This document shows, piece by piece, positions 34,021 through 45,097 of a stretch of DNA of 64,000 nt; position 1 is the stretch's first letter, and the number at the start of each line of letters is the position of its first letter. Source of the DNA: Nectonema munidae. Lineage: Eukaryota > Nematomorpha > Nectonematoida > Nectonematidae. A program made the translations under genes and the position numbers. The stretch is taken from contig JAUIRK010001053.1 of assembly GCA_030549495.1 (NCBI GenBank), forward strand, positions 1-64,000, read 5' to 3'. The notes under the pieces are model-generated. The model ran no database searches. It worked only from the letters and a program-made list of their open reading frames with translations, and was not told the origin of the DNA.

Positions 34021-34775
34021 TATTTTGATTTATCATACTTTTTTAAATATATTTTATCATTTGGTGTTTAATGAGCAGTATGCTGGAACTATTATAACAA
34101 AGTCTGATTTGTTTCTTATTTTTAACATCTAAAAGTTTTTAAAGCTTAATTTTTGAATCAAATTGAGTACTTAATCAGAACAGCCAATTTTTTAACAATA
34201 TAATGTATCAAATTAGACTTAACTCAGTAATGGCCAATCTTCCTCTAAATCAGACGGTTCCCAAAGTTGGCAGTAGAGATCACAATGGGCGCTGTTAAAA
34301 GTTTCGAAGAATAAGTCTTTGGTATTAAATTTTGTGACTAAAATACTTTTATACCTTCCGACAGATTTTTATGCTAGAAAATGGATTTAGAGCTGTGAAT
34401 TAAATTTTAAGAAATGAAAGCATTTAGATTACACATAGTTTCTCTTATTAGCCTCTAGCAGGATTGATCTCTATTGTACACTACATCATATCATTATTAC
34501 TAGTGTTATCATATTTATAAGTCATTCTCTCCTTTCTCGTGTTCATTTAACGATTTGTTTATTTTGTTTGAACAAAAGTTTTACTTATCTTCCTATTATA
34601 TATAAAAAACGGGAAATCTTCAAATTTCCTTCTCATCAGTGTTTTGTAAAGACCACTGGAGATCACCTCATTTACATATAATATTTTTATAGTGGAAATA
34701 TGCACATTTTATAATGATTAAAAATGCTACTTGATTTTTTTATACTTAAATAAGTTTGATCTCTTCTGATCTCCT

Positions 34776-34883
34776 TAGTTAGAGTCTGATGGTTTGTAGT
34801 TTCAAATTTTTCCTTCCCCTACTGTTAAATTCCCCCAAGAAGAAGGGGGGGGGGGTGGATTCCTCTCAGGTTTAAAAAAACTG
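34776..34883. mobile_element. Small hAT-like repeat, copy 1 (partner 47077-47194)
   Basis: Shares TTAGAGTCTG.TGGTTTGT, C-rich and G-rich arms (including a G10 run) and GGATTCC with 47077-47194. Its right end is CTG followed by gtatagat, matching the target motif of other hAT insertions here. The left terminus is unclear. Confidence 0.55.
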
Positions 34884-34891
34884 GTATAGAT

Positions 34892-35435
34892 AATGTTAGA
34901 GTGATGATATTTCAATTAATTGCAGTAATATGAAATTGAACACTTAAAATTACGAGATAAACACCAAACTTAGGGTTCACATGAAAATCTATAAATATTT
35001 TTTTGTGAAAGAAAATATATTGTAAAAGTAAGGGCCATTGCTTTTGAATAATGTTGTTTAAGGCGGCCATGGCTGTATTAACATCATTATGCGAAATAGG
35101 CATGTACTTAGTGCATCAAGGAAGATTTTTTATTATAAATTATTATCTGCTAAAAAATATTTGAATTTTTGTTTGTTTTAAACTCGATAAACTTTTTGTT
35201 GGAATGAAAGGCAAAGGTGAGAAGTATAAGAGTGCAACTAATGTATTCACCATCAATAGGATCCGTTTTCATATTTTGTTTGTAAATTGTTCCTTCAAAA
35301 AATTTTCAACTTGGTCACAAGAGAAGGGTTTAGTGATTGACTAAGTACTATTTTGATCGATAATAATCTTGAAAAAGCGCTCTTACCGAGACTCTATACT
35401 AGCATACATAACTCACAGACAAAGTAACGTTTATT
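34892..35435. other. No recognised gene
   Basis: AT-rich. May contain the untranslated 5' part of the hAT whose coding relic starts near 35440, but no end sequence is recognisable. Confidence 0.4.
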
Positions 35436-36440
35436 AAAAAGACAAATTCAGAAGTTAACTCCAGATCTATCACATGTCGTGGATCAGATAAAGGTTGTAG
35501 TGGGTATCTAAATGATGGTCAATCTATTAAAAAGTCATGCTGTTGAAGAAATGGCAAATCAGGTATCGCAATACTTGAGTGTAATTTGTAAGCTACTTCA
35601 AAATGTACCTGAGTCTTATGACAACGCTACTAACATCTTTGGGCGTAATAAAGGGACGCAGAATTTTTTTGGCAATAAACAACTTTGCTATATATGTATC
35701 TTGTAAAGCTTACTTACCAAATTCGGTAGGTCGAAGTTTAACTGCTGTCAAAAAAACGGTTAATTTCTTTTCTACAGTGCAATTTTTCTATACCCTTTTT
35801 ACAGCCTCAACGAGCTTGTGAAAGTTTTTGAAATTTTTTTATTGGAAATGAAGGTGTCTTAAAACCCCTTTCTGATTACCATATGGTTGGCACACTGACA
35901 CATGCTCTAGCAACAGTAGCAATTTTGAATTCTTTTTGTAAAATTATAGAAGGACTGAAATACGGTAAAATCTCCAATAATGAACACCTCTTAAAAATGA
36001 ACATTTTGAGAGTGATGTTATGCAAACATTAGAAAAACCCTCGATTTAATGAACATATATCGATTTTATAATGAATAGATCAAAGTCAAATAAAGCTTAC
36101 ATTCATTTGCATCTGTGATTGATTGAAGTGCTGTTTACACTAGTTGAAAATATACAATTTGTCCTTTATCAAAAGCTCCTACTCTTTGTTTGAGAGTTGC
36201 TTTACTTGCTTCAAACATTGTGATTGAATAAAAGTTTAAAAACATTGGTTATCAAATATTCAAACTTATTCCTTTAAACGAACTTTTTTGTGCGATCCCA
36301 GAAAGTATGAAATGGAAAAATGAAATTTTTTTATAAGGTTATATGAGTTTGAACTTATTTCATCTAATTGTTAACCTAAATTTTGTCATATTTAATTAAG
36401 TTTGAAAAAAAATTCAATTATGTTTTTTTCTTTTAGTTTT

Positions 36441-37560
36441 AATGTCTTCTAAACGTGTTAACCCTTTAGCAAAAGAGTTCAATATTTCAGTGGGAGCTGT
36501 AAATTCTATTTTAAGAAAGAAAAAACGAACTCATTGAAAAGGGAGAAAATAATTTTACTTCTAAGAGCAATCGATTTAATTAATCAAAAATGAAGAAATT
36601 AATGACAAGACTTGGCAGTGATTTATTTCGGCTAGAGCTAAAAATCTTCGAACTGGACCTCTGCTTCAAACGAAAGCACTAGACTTTGCAAAAGACTTGA
36701 ACATTAATGACTTTAAAGCGTCTAGTGAGTGGTTTCAAAAATGTAGGAAACACTTCAATATAGATTTTAAAGCATTAGAGCACTAGTGTGAATCTTGAAA
36801 CTGTTTCTTCTTGGAAAGAGCAACTTAAACTACTCGTGAACGATTTTAAAGCTGATGGAATTTTAATTTTTGATGAGATCGACCTTTTCCTTAAATTGAA
36901 AGTAAAGTTTTTTCCCGCAAATTCTACATCGCATTTGCAACCTTTAGATAAAGGTATAATCGGTCATTCACAATTGATGTCAATCAAAGACTGAAGGAGG
37001 GGGGGGGTATGGATAAGTTGACAAATGGAAAATTTGTAAACTAAATAAATAGTCAAAAGTTGACAATAGAGGGAAAGGGGGTTAAATTACGCAAAAATGT
37101 TTGACGTCATTTGTGAATGACCCCTAATACAAAATTTAAAAATTGGATATAGATAACGTCTTCCAAAAAAAATTCTCTTTGAAGTTGAAAGTGGTATTTG
37201 TGGCGATGATTTAATAAAATGGTTACTCTGGAATAGTCAAGCATGGAATGAAGTTATGCAAGACACAATAGAAAAATGTTTCAAAAAAGCGGGAATTATC
37301 TTGGATGACAATTTAGAAAAGGAGAATGAAAAAGACACAAATATTGTAAATTTTCGAGAACACGAACTTGAAAAACTCAAAGAAGAGATTTTACAAGCTT
37401 TGGGGTTTGAAAAAGTTTCTGAAAACAATTTTATATACTTTATCGCAAATAATACTAATGTTCATGCTATGAATACCGATAATTAGGAATCTGAAATTTT
37501 AGAAACGTCTCAATTGTTAACAGAAGAAGAAAATGACGAATATGTAAGTTCTACTATTCA
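36441..37560 (+). pseudogene. pogo/Tigger transposase, broken
   Basis: From about 36441 the sequence reads as a CENP-B-type helix-turn-helix, NPLAKEFNISVGAVNSILRK, followed by a second DNA-binding region with TKALDFAKDLNINDFKASSE and WFQKCRKHFNI. The catalytic part survives as FDEIDLFLKLK and KFFPANSTSHLQPLDKGII, the latter being the signature region before the third acidic residue in Tigger/jerky-like proteins. A MITE interrupts directly after it at 36962. The C-terminal region resumes with SQAWNEVMQDTIEKCFKKAG and a Glu/Lys-rich tail. Multiple frame changes are present. Confidence 0.85.
36962..37122. mobile_element. MITE inside the pogo transposase gene, about 161 bp
   Basis: Inverted ends GGTCATTCACAATTGATGTC and, from the right, GGTCATTCACAAATGACGTC, with G-rich interior. 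It interrupts the reading of the pogo catalytic domain immediately after LDKGII. I could not define a duplication with certainty (TAAT occurs on both sides). A related TGACGTCA end occurs in the MITE at 43014. Confidence 0.75.
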
Positions 37561-37853
37561 GAAGAATCTTGTATTCAAGATATTATTATTATTAAGAAAA
37601 CGATGACTGCCAAACTGCTTAATATATCGGATTTTCTTCAGAAATCGCCCCAAAACAGAAACATACTTATTATTTTTCTCCTTAAAAATATACAAAAATA
37701 AAAGGTAAAGGCTTGAAAATTATAGTGTAATATAAGGAGAGGGGAGTTTTATTGCATAGAATATCTTAATAAAAAATTTTTTGTCGTCTTTAGGGTAATA
37801 TCTATGAATTGGTCAACGCGTTGAAGACGAAGAATGAGAGTGTTGATATAGAG

Positions 37854-39849
37854 CAGGGTTTCCCAACCTTTTTGTTGCGGTGTACCACTTATGGACTTAT
37901 TCTGTAGGTGCGTACCACCTAACTTTAACGATTAGTTTTTGACCATAAAAGAAATATACTAAAAGGTTAACAGACACAATAACATATGAATGCAATACAA
38001 GAAAACGAATCCGCAATTAAAAAATATATAAAACTGAATTTAATTTATTTGCACATGTGCACAACCATAAACAAGCAAAATATTTAACTTATCGACCAAT
38101 AAGAACCCGTAAGTCAATGCGATGGATGCAGTTGCTTTTCTTCTACTAGTTTTGCAAGCCGTGGAGATATTATGCTCACACAACATCGGAAATTGTGCTC
38201 TGGGTTTACGAAACGATTTCTTGTCTTCGACTTGATTGTAAGAAAGGTAGAGAAGTCTTGTTCGCATTCCCATATCGTTGGAAATATGAGAAACTGAGAA
38301 TTTTTTTTCACTAGTGACGGATAGGAGGGGCTTACATTTAACCAGAAGTTGGCCAATTTATGATTTTCACCTTCCTCGCACTTCAAATCGATGAGTTCTT
38401 CTTGTTCACCAGTGTTAAGTAGTGAATTTATTCCGAATGTAAGTGCATGTTTGTGCATCACGATCATTGAAGAAGTACTGCCTGATTTCATCTTTCAACA
38501 GGAGGAGATCTTTGGTGATCTCTTGACCAAATGCAATACTAGGCTCCCCCTCTCCAAGTGACGCCACATTCCAAACGGTCTGTTCTCAATCCACAAATCA
38601 AGCTTTCGAGTAAATGTAGTCAATTTGATTGAGAAAACAATGATGTTACTTTCAGCGCCCTGAGAACAATTCAAATGATACATGACTGCAAAAATATCTG
38701 ACAGGCATTCTATCTTCAAGGATCTTCAGAACTTCGTGATCTTTTGTTTGGAAAAACTGTAACAGCTCCTTTCTCAGCACAAAAAGGAGCATAGTGGTAT
38801 TTCCTCGAGACAGACACTTCACTTCCGTATGAAAAGCAATGACGTGTATTCTGATCCGATATCCTCACAGATGACCTTGAAGAGACGACTATTTAGGGCA
38901 GATGTCATAATGTAGTTTACCCTCTTAACCACCAGTTTCAAGCTTGTCTTCATATCGGGAGGTAGAACTTTAGCAGAGAGAGCAAATCGGTGTATGAAAC
39001 AGTGAACAGAAGTGACAGATGGAGATACTCCTTATACCCAAGCTTGGAACCCAGATTTTCTCCCAAACATAACAGGAGCGCCTTCAGTTGTGCAACCTAC
39101 TAGCTTGGTCCATTGGAGACCATTTTCTTTCAAAAAGTTTTCATAAGCTCGAACATGTCTTCTCCTTTTGTTGTAGTTGTCATTTCATTGGTCAAGAGTA
39201 ATTCACTTCGAATTGCATCCTTAGTAGCATAGCGCACATATATAAGAAGCTGTGCGCAGTTTGACACGTCCGTTGATTCGTCCAGTTGTATTGCAAATCC
39301 ATATTTTGAGCCCTGTACTTCCGTAATGACTGGTTCAACAGTAGACATTTCTTTAATACACCTCTGTATCGTTTTATTTGACACTGCTTCATCAACGATG
39401 CCATGCTTCACCATTTGTTGTGGAAGGCTTTTATTTCTTCGCCAAAAAAGTGCAATTTCACAGGAGGCAGTCACAATACCAACCGACTGCTGATATTACT
39501 TCCCCGTTTTGTCTAGTCGTTTTTCTCAATTCGCTTAAAATAATTAGGATCGCGGTCTTTCTAGTCTGGATGATTAGTTTGGAGGTGGCGTTGTAAAAGG
39601 CTTCATTGATGCATTAGATAATGTCTTCATACACACCACACACTGTGGCACAGATTCTTCCCTATTCTTCAATTCATAGAACCAAAATTAATATATTGAT
39701 CGCTATACTGCCGTTTGGGCATCTTGATTTGACGCTATAATAATCTGAAATAAAACATTCACATTACACTATATTTCTCTGTGTGAGAATTTCTGTGAAA
39801 ACAAGTACTTTTTTTGAATTTTTGAAAAACATCTCGCGTACCACCCCTG
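37854..39849 (-). mobile_element. ZBED5-like hAT transposon, 1996 bp, inside the pogo element
   Basis: A perfect 8-bp duplication ATATAGAG (37846-37853 and 39850-39857) flanks ends CAGGGTTTCCCAACC and, inverted, CAGGGGTGGTACGC. GTACCAC occurs just inside both ends. The minus strand carries the transposase relic. It lies in the 3' part of the pogo element, whose own sequence resumes at 39858. Confidence 0.93.
38114..39760 (-). pseudogene. ZBED5/SCAND3-like hAT transposase, broken
   Basis: The minus-strand reading starts near 39760 with a remnant of the BED-finger-side region (NYFKRIEKND). The catalytic domain has FAIQLDESTDVSNCAQLLIY with the first Asp, LLTNEMTTTTKGEDMFELM, then GCTTEGAPVMFG and VHCFIHRFALSAKVLPPDMK. 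Further on are KIECLSDIFAVMYHLNCSQG and DLWIENRPFGMW. The C-terminal dimerisation domain survives as NFWLNVSPSYPSLVKKNSQF followed by CEQDFSTFLTIKSKTRNRF and ends EKQLHPSH. Order and length fit ZBED5-type hAT transposases. There are several stops and shifts, so it is inactive. Confidence 0.88.
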
Positions 39850-40699
39850 ATATAGAGAGTGTCTTTTATGTGGTCTATGCAAAATCCGAAATATGAGTGG
39901 TGTGTAGCCTACTTTAGAGAAAAAGATGAAGATGGGAAGAAGGTGGATGATAATTCTGATAAGAATGAAATCTATACTGATCACTAAAAAATCTTTAAAT
40001 TTTAGAAATTAATTTTTGGAAAATTAGTTTCTAATATGTTATAAGTCTAATTTATAAGATTCTCTATATAGTGAACACCTCTGTATAATGAACATTTTTT
40101 GGCTTTTAGGGTGTTCAATATACAGAGGTTTTACATTTAGCACAAAACGAGTCTCACAATAGAGACACTGGAAGAGGAGCAAAAATTTTGTAGATAAAAT
40201 GCAAGAGCTGGAATCTGTTTTCATGTTAAATTTTTGAAATGAGATGTTACAGAATTTTCAAAGAGTAACTCAAGTTTTGCAAAATAAAAATGCAGAGTTA
40301 AAACATGTGCAGATCTGTATGTATCAAGTGACCTGTTGTACACTTCACGAGATGAAGCAGCTTCAAAGAAAATGCTACCAGATGTTGATTACATGGCAAC
40401 TACAACTTGCAAACGTATTAGAAAAAAACGTACCCAATGATGGAGATTCACCAGATATATATTTGATTTCCAAAAATAAATTTTGTGTTACCACATTTTA
40501 TACAAGTGTTGACATATGGCATCTGTAAAAATGTTCTCTACCTGTAGATCGAGGTTGACGAACGTTATGGAAGGCTTGATGCTTTTCTAGACATTCTTCC
40601 CGATTGTAAGGTCAACTACTTCCATTCAGGATGATTTCAAAAATTCATAAACCTGAAAACCTCTTATGAGTATGTGGCACGGTTTCAATTTAGTAATTG

Positions 40700-41860
40700 A
40701 TAAAACCAAGTGCTTTTTGGCATGCCTTGCGAGGGATATGCTCTGAGCTAGACAATACAAGCAAGAAGAAGAGGCTTATCTTGATCTTTTTGGAGATATT
40801 TCGATACTACGTGTCTCGAGATCGAATAAAATACCAAGGTAGGTGACTTTAGTTGCCGGGGTTAAGACTGATTTGTCAGAATTTATTAAAATACCCCTGT
40901 TATTAAGGAAGGTTATAAAGGTATTGGTAGCTTTTTTACAGGATACTCGATCACAAGCTAACAGAAGCATATCGTTTATATAAACAATGATTTGATATCT
41001 TCTTGATAGACTTAGCTGAAGACAGCTCTGGTTTTTAAAAGGATGCGTTGGAGAACTGCTAGCGAGAAGTTTGCTCCCATAGGTAGTTTTCTGAACTGGA
41101 AGTATTTGTCGCGAACCTTGAAACAAAAAAGGTTTCTGTAACTTTTATTGATTTTGATTCCATAAAACGAATAAATAAATTTTGGTACCGTAGCCATACC
41201 TAGGCTCAATGAATCTGAGCAGGTATGGAGCTTCAAGTGATAGAGACGGAGTCTCGAACAAATCTTTAAAGAATTGGAAGACGTCTTGAAGAATTTCCCC
41301 CAAAGAAGGAAGATCTGATTCTTCGTTTGGTGTAGGTATATCCAACCAATCATCTTCAATAGGAGCATCGTCGTTGAAGAAGCGCCTAAGATCATCAATA
41401 AGTGGATCTTTCTCGACAGTCTGAACAAAAGTTTATGTCCAGAGGATTCTTTATGTTTAGGACTTCTGAATCTGCTTGAGGAAAGGCTTTAGCTACTTTA
41501 ATGACAGGAGGGAGAGCTTCGTAAGGCTTATGTGCTTAGGAGCTTCATGAGGCTCATTGAAGAAGGAAGCTTCATTAGGCTGAAGAGGATAAGGAGCTAC
41601 TGTTGGCTCACTATTGTTCCAAGGAGGAGAAGCCTCTATCCTTTTGGATCTGGTGTGCCTATCAAAAAAGCCATCAAGAAGATGAGAAATCTTGAGGCTC
41701 AAGGGAGGCCGAAAAATTATTTCTCCCTTGGGGTAATCTGAAGCGTTTACTTCTTCTTTAATGGGTAGAATCTCCTTTTCTGAAAAGGAGCATTCTTCTC
41801 TTTACTTTCATTCCCTGCCTTAGCCATAGAAGGAGTCATAAAAAGTGTCTCATACTAGAA
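40700..41860 (-). mobile_element. Retroelement fossil with reverse transcriptase, LTR- or DIRS-like
   Basis: On the minus strand the order is a Pro/Ser-rich region (about 41860-41450), then a reverse-transcriptase relic with FRKLPMGANFSLAVLQRIL, YINDMLLLACDR and VTYLGILFDLETRSIEIS. The YxDD-type box and the following LGI block place it among gypsy/DIRS-like elements; I cannot decide between them. No terminal repeats are visible. It is old and broken, with at least several disruptions, and abuts the right edge of the outer hAT relic. Confidence 0.7.
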
Positions 41861-41869
41861 GGCCCTAAA

Positions 41870-42685
41870 TGCTCCGTTGTTCTTCATCATATGGACTTAA
41901 AAGCGTATTGATGCTTACTCAGATGATTTCGTTAGTAATTTCTGAGCTGAGCTTCATCAGTTTATTTCAAACGGGCGCCATAAATTTAGGGAAACAAAAA
42001 ATGTAAAAACAAGATTTAGTCATGATTTACTTTAGAAAATAACAGTGGTTGCGCCTTTCCAAATGTAGACATTGGCTTTCGTTTATTTTAACCTTAATGA
42101 TCACAAATTGTTCAGATGAACCCTCTCTCTCATTTTCTCAGTTTAAGCATGTTAAAAATTATGAATTTTGAGGAGCTGAAAGACTTTGAAGTTAAAAACA
42201 GAAGAAAAATTTTAAAATGTAAGTGAATGTATACAAAAATAAATATTTTTTTCTTTTTTAGCCATATTTTTCCTAAATTTTTTGTGACTATCGATTTTTA
42301 TATTTTGATTACAACTTGTGTCATCAAAGTATTAAGAGCTTGGGGCTCTAAGGAGTTTAATCCGGGCCTGAAGGGGATGAAAAATGTGTTCTAAGGAGGC
42401 TTTGAGTAAGAAAAGTTTAGGGAACACGGCTCTAGAGGAATATTTTTTATAACAAAATTCATTCATTTTCAAATCCTTCAATACCATCAAAAATAAACTC
42501 TGTATTTATGCTATATTTAAACCTTAATTACAAGATTTTTCACATAAAAAATGTAGAAAAAATAGTGTTTTCGCATTTTTAAAATTACTACCTATAAAGT
42601 AAATAAAAATCTTTTTTACGTTATCACCCGTTTGGAAATAAATTTATCAAAAAATATAAAATATTTTATTAGCATAATTTCAAAA
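41870..42685. other. No recognised gene
   Basis: AT-rich intergenic DNA without supported features. Confidence 0.55.
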
Positions 42686-42688
42686 ATA

Positions 42689-42853
42689 ATAATTAGAATT
42701 ATTCATCCCGTTTCCACTAAATACTAGTTCTCTTCCCGGAATGAAAACAAGAAACGATTGCAGTCAAGAGCATATCACTTTATTTATTCTTCCTTGTTTT
42801 CATTCCTGAAGAACACTAATTTTTAATTGAAATGGGATAAATAATTTTAATTA
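42689..42853. mobile_element. Foldback MITE, about 165 bp
   Basis: Nearly the whole unit is an imperfect palindrome. Left arm: AATTATTCATCCCGTTTCCA, then CGGAATGAAAACAAG. Right arm read inward: AATTATTTATCCCATTTCAA, then AGGAATGAAAACAAG. The loop around 42760-42780 is short. It could form a long hairpin if transcribed. The superfamily cannot be told from the ends. Confidence 0.75.
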
Positions 42854-43013
42854 ATTTTTTAATATTAAAAAAAAAATTCGAAAAAAAAATAAAAAAATTT
42901 TTTTTATATTAAAATTTTATTTTTAATAATAATTTATAATAAAAAATATATATAAAAATTTGGTTGTATTTTGCAAGCACAATTTTTAGATTTGCATAAA
43001 AAAACCATGTTTG

Positions 43014-43164
43014 GGATCATACATATATGACGTCACTTGTAAACTATTTCTAGATTCTTGTATTAAAAAATAGAGCACGAGGGGTAAAAATCACGACAGG
43101 AGGGGGAGGGGGTTCAAAACTTAAAAATTTTGGAGGGCCTCATTTATGTATGATCGCTTCCCTT
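43014..43164 (+). mobile_element. MITE, about 150 bp, with TGACGTCA-type end
   Basis: Left end GGGATCATACATATATGACG, right end read inward GGGAAGCGATCATACATAAA. The interior contains the block shared with 26285-26365. The TGACGTCA-containing end resembles that of the MITE inside the pogo element. Confidence 0.6.
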
Positions 43165-43384
43165 ATTCGCACTGTTTCTCAAACTCTTCCTTCTCACCTC
43201 CCTCTTATAAGAAATTTTTCAAAGAAACGCTTCTTCTAAAATATTCTTTCCTTCAAAATGCATAGACTTTCATTTTTAGCTTAAGTTTTGTGTTCTTTCG
43301 GTTTGGTATTACTGAAATTAATTCTTTTTAATTAAATTTAAACAATATTACCACTTTTTAGAATTTATATTGGCTCGTTATTCG

Positions 43385-44240
43385 CTCACCTTTCTTTCAA
43401 CAAATCAACGCCAAGCCTTTCACAATTAAAACAATCACGATAAGTAACATAGATATGATTTTTTCCTCTTTTAACTTTATTTATATTATCAACATTGCAA
43501 AAATTAGAAGCTAAATAAACAGCTCGAGTATCATGCCATTGAATCATAGAAGCGTTTTCATCGCTGTAAGCTTCATAAAAAGCTATACTTTCTTTTATTT
43601 TTTATTTGATAAAATGACATTTTATATTTTGATTTTCTCTGGCTGTTATTATTTCCTTAACATTTTTGTCTCAAAATTATCAGAAGGTTATAAGATGTAA
43701 AAAAATTATCAAAATATATAAAGCAATATCCGCGCAAAAAAAAATTATTAGTGGGAGCTGTGAAGAGGCAATAAAATTTTATCTTATCAGAAGAGGGCGC
43801 TAAAAGTACTATATAAATTCAGAAACAAATTATTATAAAGGCATTTAATCATTTTCAAACAGTTTTGTTTCCAATATATGGCATACATGTTCTCAAAGTT
43901 ACGTGTACAGCTATATGTTTTTATAATTTTTTCTTAAGTTAAGACACTTGGGGCAAGTTGAAAATTTTCGGGGGGGGGGGGCACTTGCCCCGAAAATATA
44001 TAGGTAGCGCGGACTCTGATATAAAGTGCTTTTCAGAGTTACAGAGATGTGATAGCATCTTCAAAACAACGTGTGTGCTTAAAAGCATAGCCTTTTCCTT
44101 CCTATCCAAAACGACCGTATAAGTAAGGCATTCGAAAGAACAACCTCCACAAGAGGCCACCACCTAGTTTTTATAGCCAATTTTGATTCGTTTACCTTTC
44201 ATATACATTTTAGTTGAATTACAACCACCATATGGTACCA
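43385..44240 (-). pseudogene. piggyBac transposase relic, split by a hAT MITE
   Basis: The minus-strand reading begins around 44240 and contains KGKRIKIGYKN, then SCGGCSFECLTYT and STHVVLKMLSHLCNSEKH at 44165-44027. It resumes beyond the MITE at 43723 with FIYFDNFFTSYNLLIILRQK, the conserved block holding the second catalytic Asp of piggyBac transposases. Then comes ASMIQWHDTRAVYLASNF with the third acidic region (43620-43430). N- and C-terminal parts are missing and the frames are broken. It is distinct in sequence from the piggyBac relic at 62-63.7 kb. Confidence 0.85.
43724..44018. mobile_element. hAT-type MITE inside the piggyBac relic, 295 bp
   Basis: A perfect 8-bp duplication ATATAAAG (43716-43723 and 44019-44026) flanks ends CAATATCCGCGC and, inverted, CAGAGTCCGCGC. 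It contains a G13 run inside an inverted repeat of GGGGCAAG. It separates two coding blocks of the piggyBac transposase, so it arrived later. Confidence 0.92.
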
Positions 44241-44654
44241 ATTCCCTTTTTCTGTGAAGATTATTCCGTGATGATTCGAAATTTCTTTGAAAGAAACGTT
44301 AAGAAGAGTTTGAAGTGATTATTAAACAGTTAATCTTGAAAATTTGCTTTTAACTTAAAAATTATTGAAACCTAAGCTTAAGTTTTTAATCACTGATTAC
44401 CGAAAAGCTGACTTGTAGAAGTTGAAAATATGTAGAAGAACCGTTTTAAGCGATCTTAAATCTTTTAATTTCCATAGCTTTTATAAGTCCTGAAAAAAAG
44501 AAACCATTTTATTATATTTTTAATTCTCAACTGCTGCACTGAAAAGAATTGCTCTGTTCAAATTATAAAACACACCCAGCAAAGCTTTATCACCTAAAAA
44601 ACAGCGTCTGTCATGAGTTTGTAGGCAAGTGGTTTCCAAATTTTAGACTTTTAC

Positions 44655-44815
44655 CCAGCGATGAGTAAGGCTAGCTAGATTCTTGACTTCGATACTACAA
44701 CATCATCTTGCGCTCGAATCAGCAACCTTCTTTTCTCATAGTTCAACACAGGAGGTGAGATTGCGCGTTGCGATGAAAACACTCCAGGATGCTGGTACAT
44801 TTACCCATATTAGAT
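44655..44815 (+). repeat. tRNA-derived SINE, copy 3
   Basis: Follows the layout of the copy at 18190: GCGATGAGTAAGGCTAGCTA, CTTGACTTCGATACTACAAC, a decayed B box CGCTCGAATC, then CTTTTCTCATAGTTCAACAC, GATTGCGCGTTGCGATGAAA and a terminal TACATTTACC. Diverged about as much as copy 2. Confidence 0.75.
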
Positions 44816-45097
44816 GTTTTTATTTTGCTTATTAAATGCAGAGCTTCTCAACGGTCATTAAAATGAAAATGATATTTCGCCTAGCTGGAATTGTCTACCT
44901 CATTTTTTAAATTAGAACCTAACGACATTCTTCCTAAAAACTTTTAATTAAAAACTTTGAATAAATTGTTGAAAAGTAACCAACGATATAATGCCTTAAA
45001 TCACGAAGCTTTCGCCAAAATATAACATGCGAGTATGTTAGTCTGAAACCCCGGCAGGGAAAGATAAGTATAACATATGAAGATAATTTTGAAAATA

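Larger units (their letters stand above)
35963..40137 (+). mobile_element. pogo/Tigger transposon, itself interrupted twice
   Basis: TA at 35961-35962 and about 40138-40139 flank inverted ends: left GGTAAAATCTCCAATAATGA then ACACC, right read inward GTAAAACCTCTGTATATTGA then ACACC. AATGAACA sequence repeats follow inside both ends. Without the two inserts (36962-37122 and 37854-39849) it is about 2.0 kb, normal for pogo elements. The transposase relic runs from 36441 to about 37560, with a tail after the inner hAT at 39858-39985. Confidence 0.85.
35440..40750 (+). mobile_element. Outer hAT (ZMYM/DUF4371-like) transposase relic, split by a pogo element
   Basis: Coding remains lie in 35440-35960 and resume at 40139-40750. 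The left part shows HAVEEMANQVSQYLSVICKL, SYDNATNIFG, FAIYVSCKAYLPNSVGRSL and NFFSTVQFFYTLFTASTS, the order found in hAT transposases of the ZMYM1-like/DUF4371 group. The right part, starting directly beyond the pogo terminus, continues with KMQELESVF, NEMLQNFQRVTQVLQNKNAE and a region equivalent to RVRKRN and FLDIL. The two halves continue the same family order, so a single transposase was split by the insertion at 35963-40137. Several stops and frame changes make it dead. I could not see its own terminal repeats. Confidence 0.8.
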
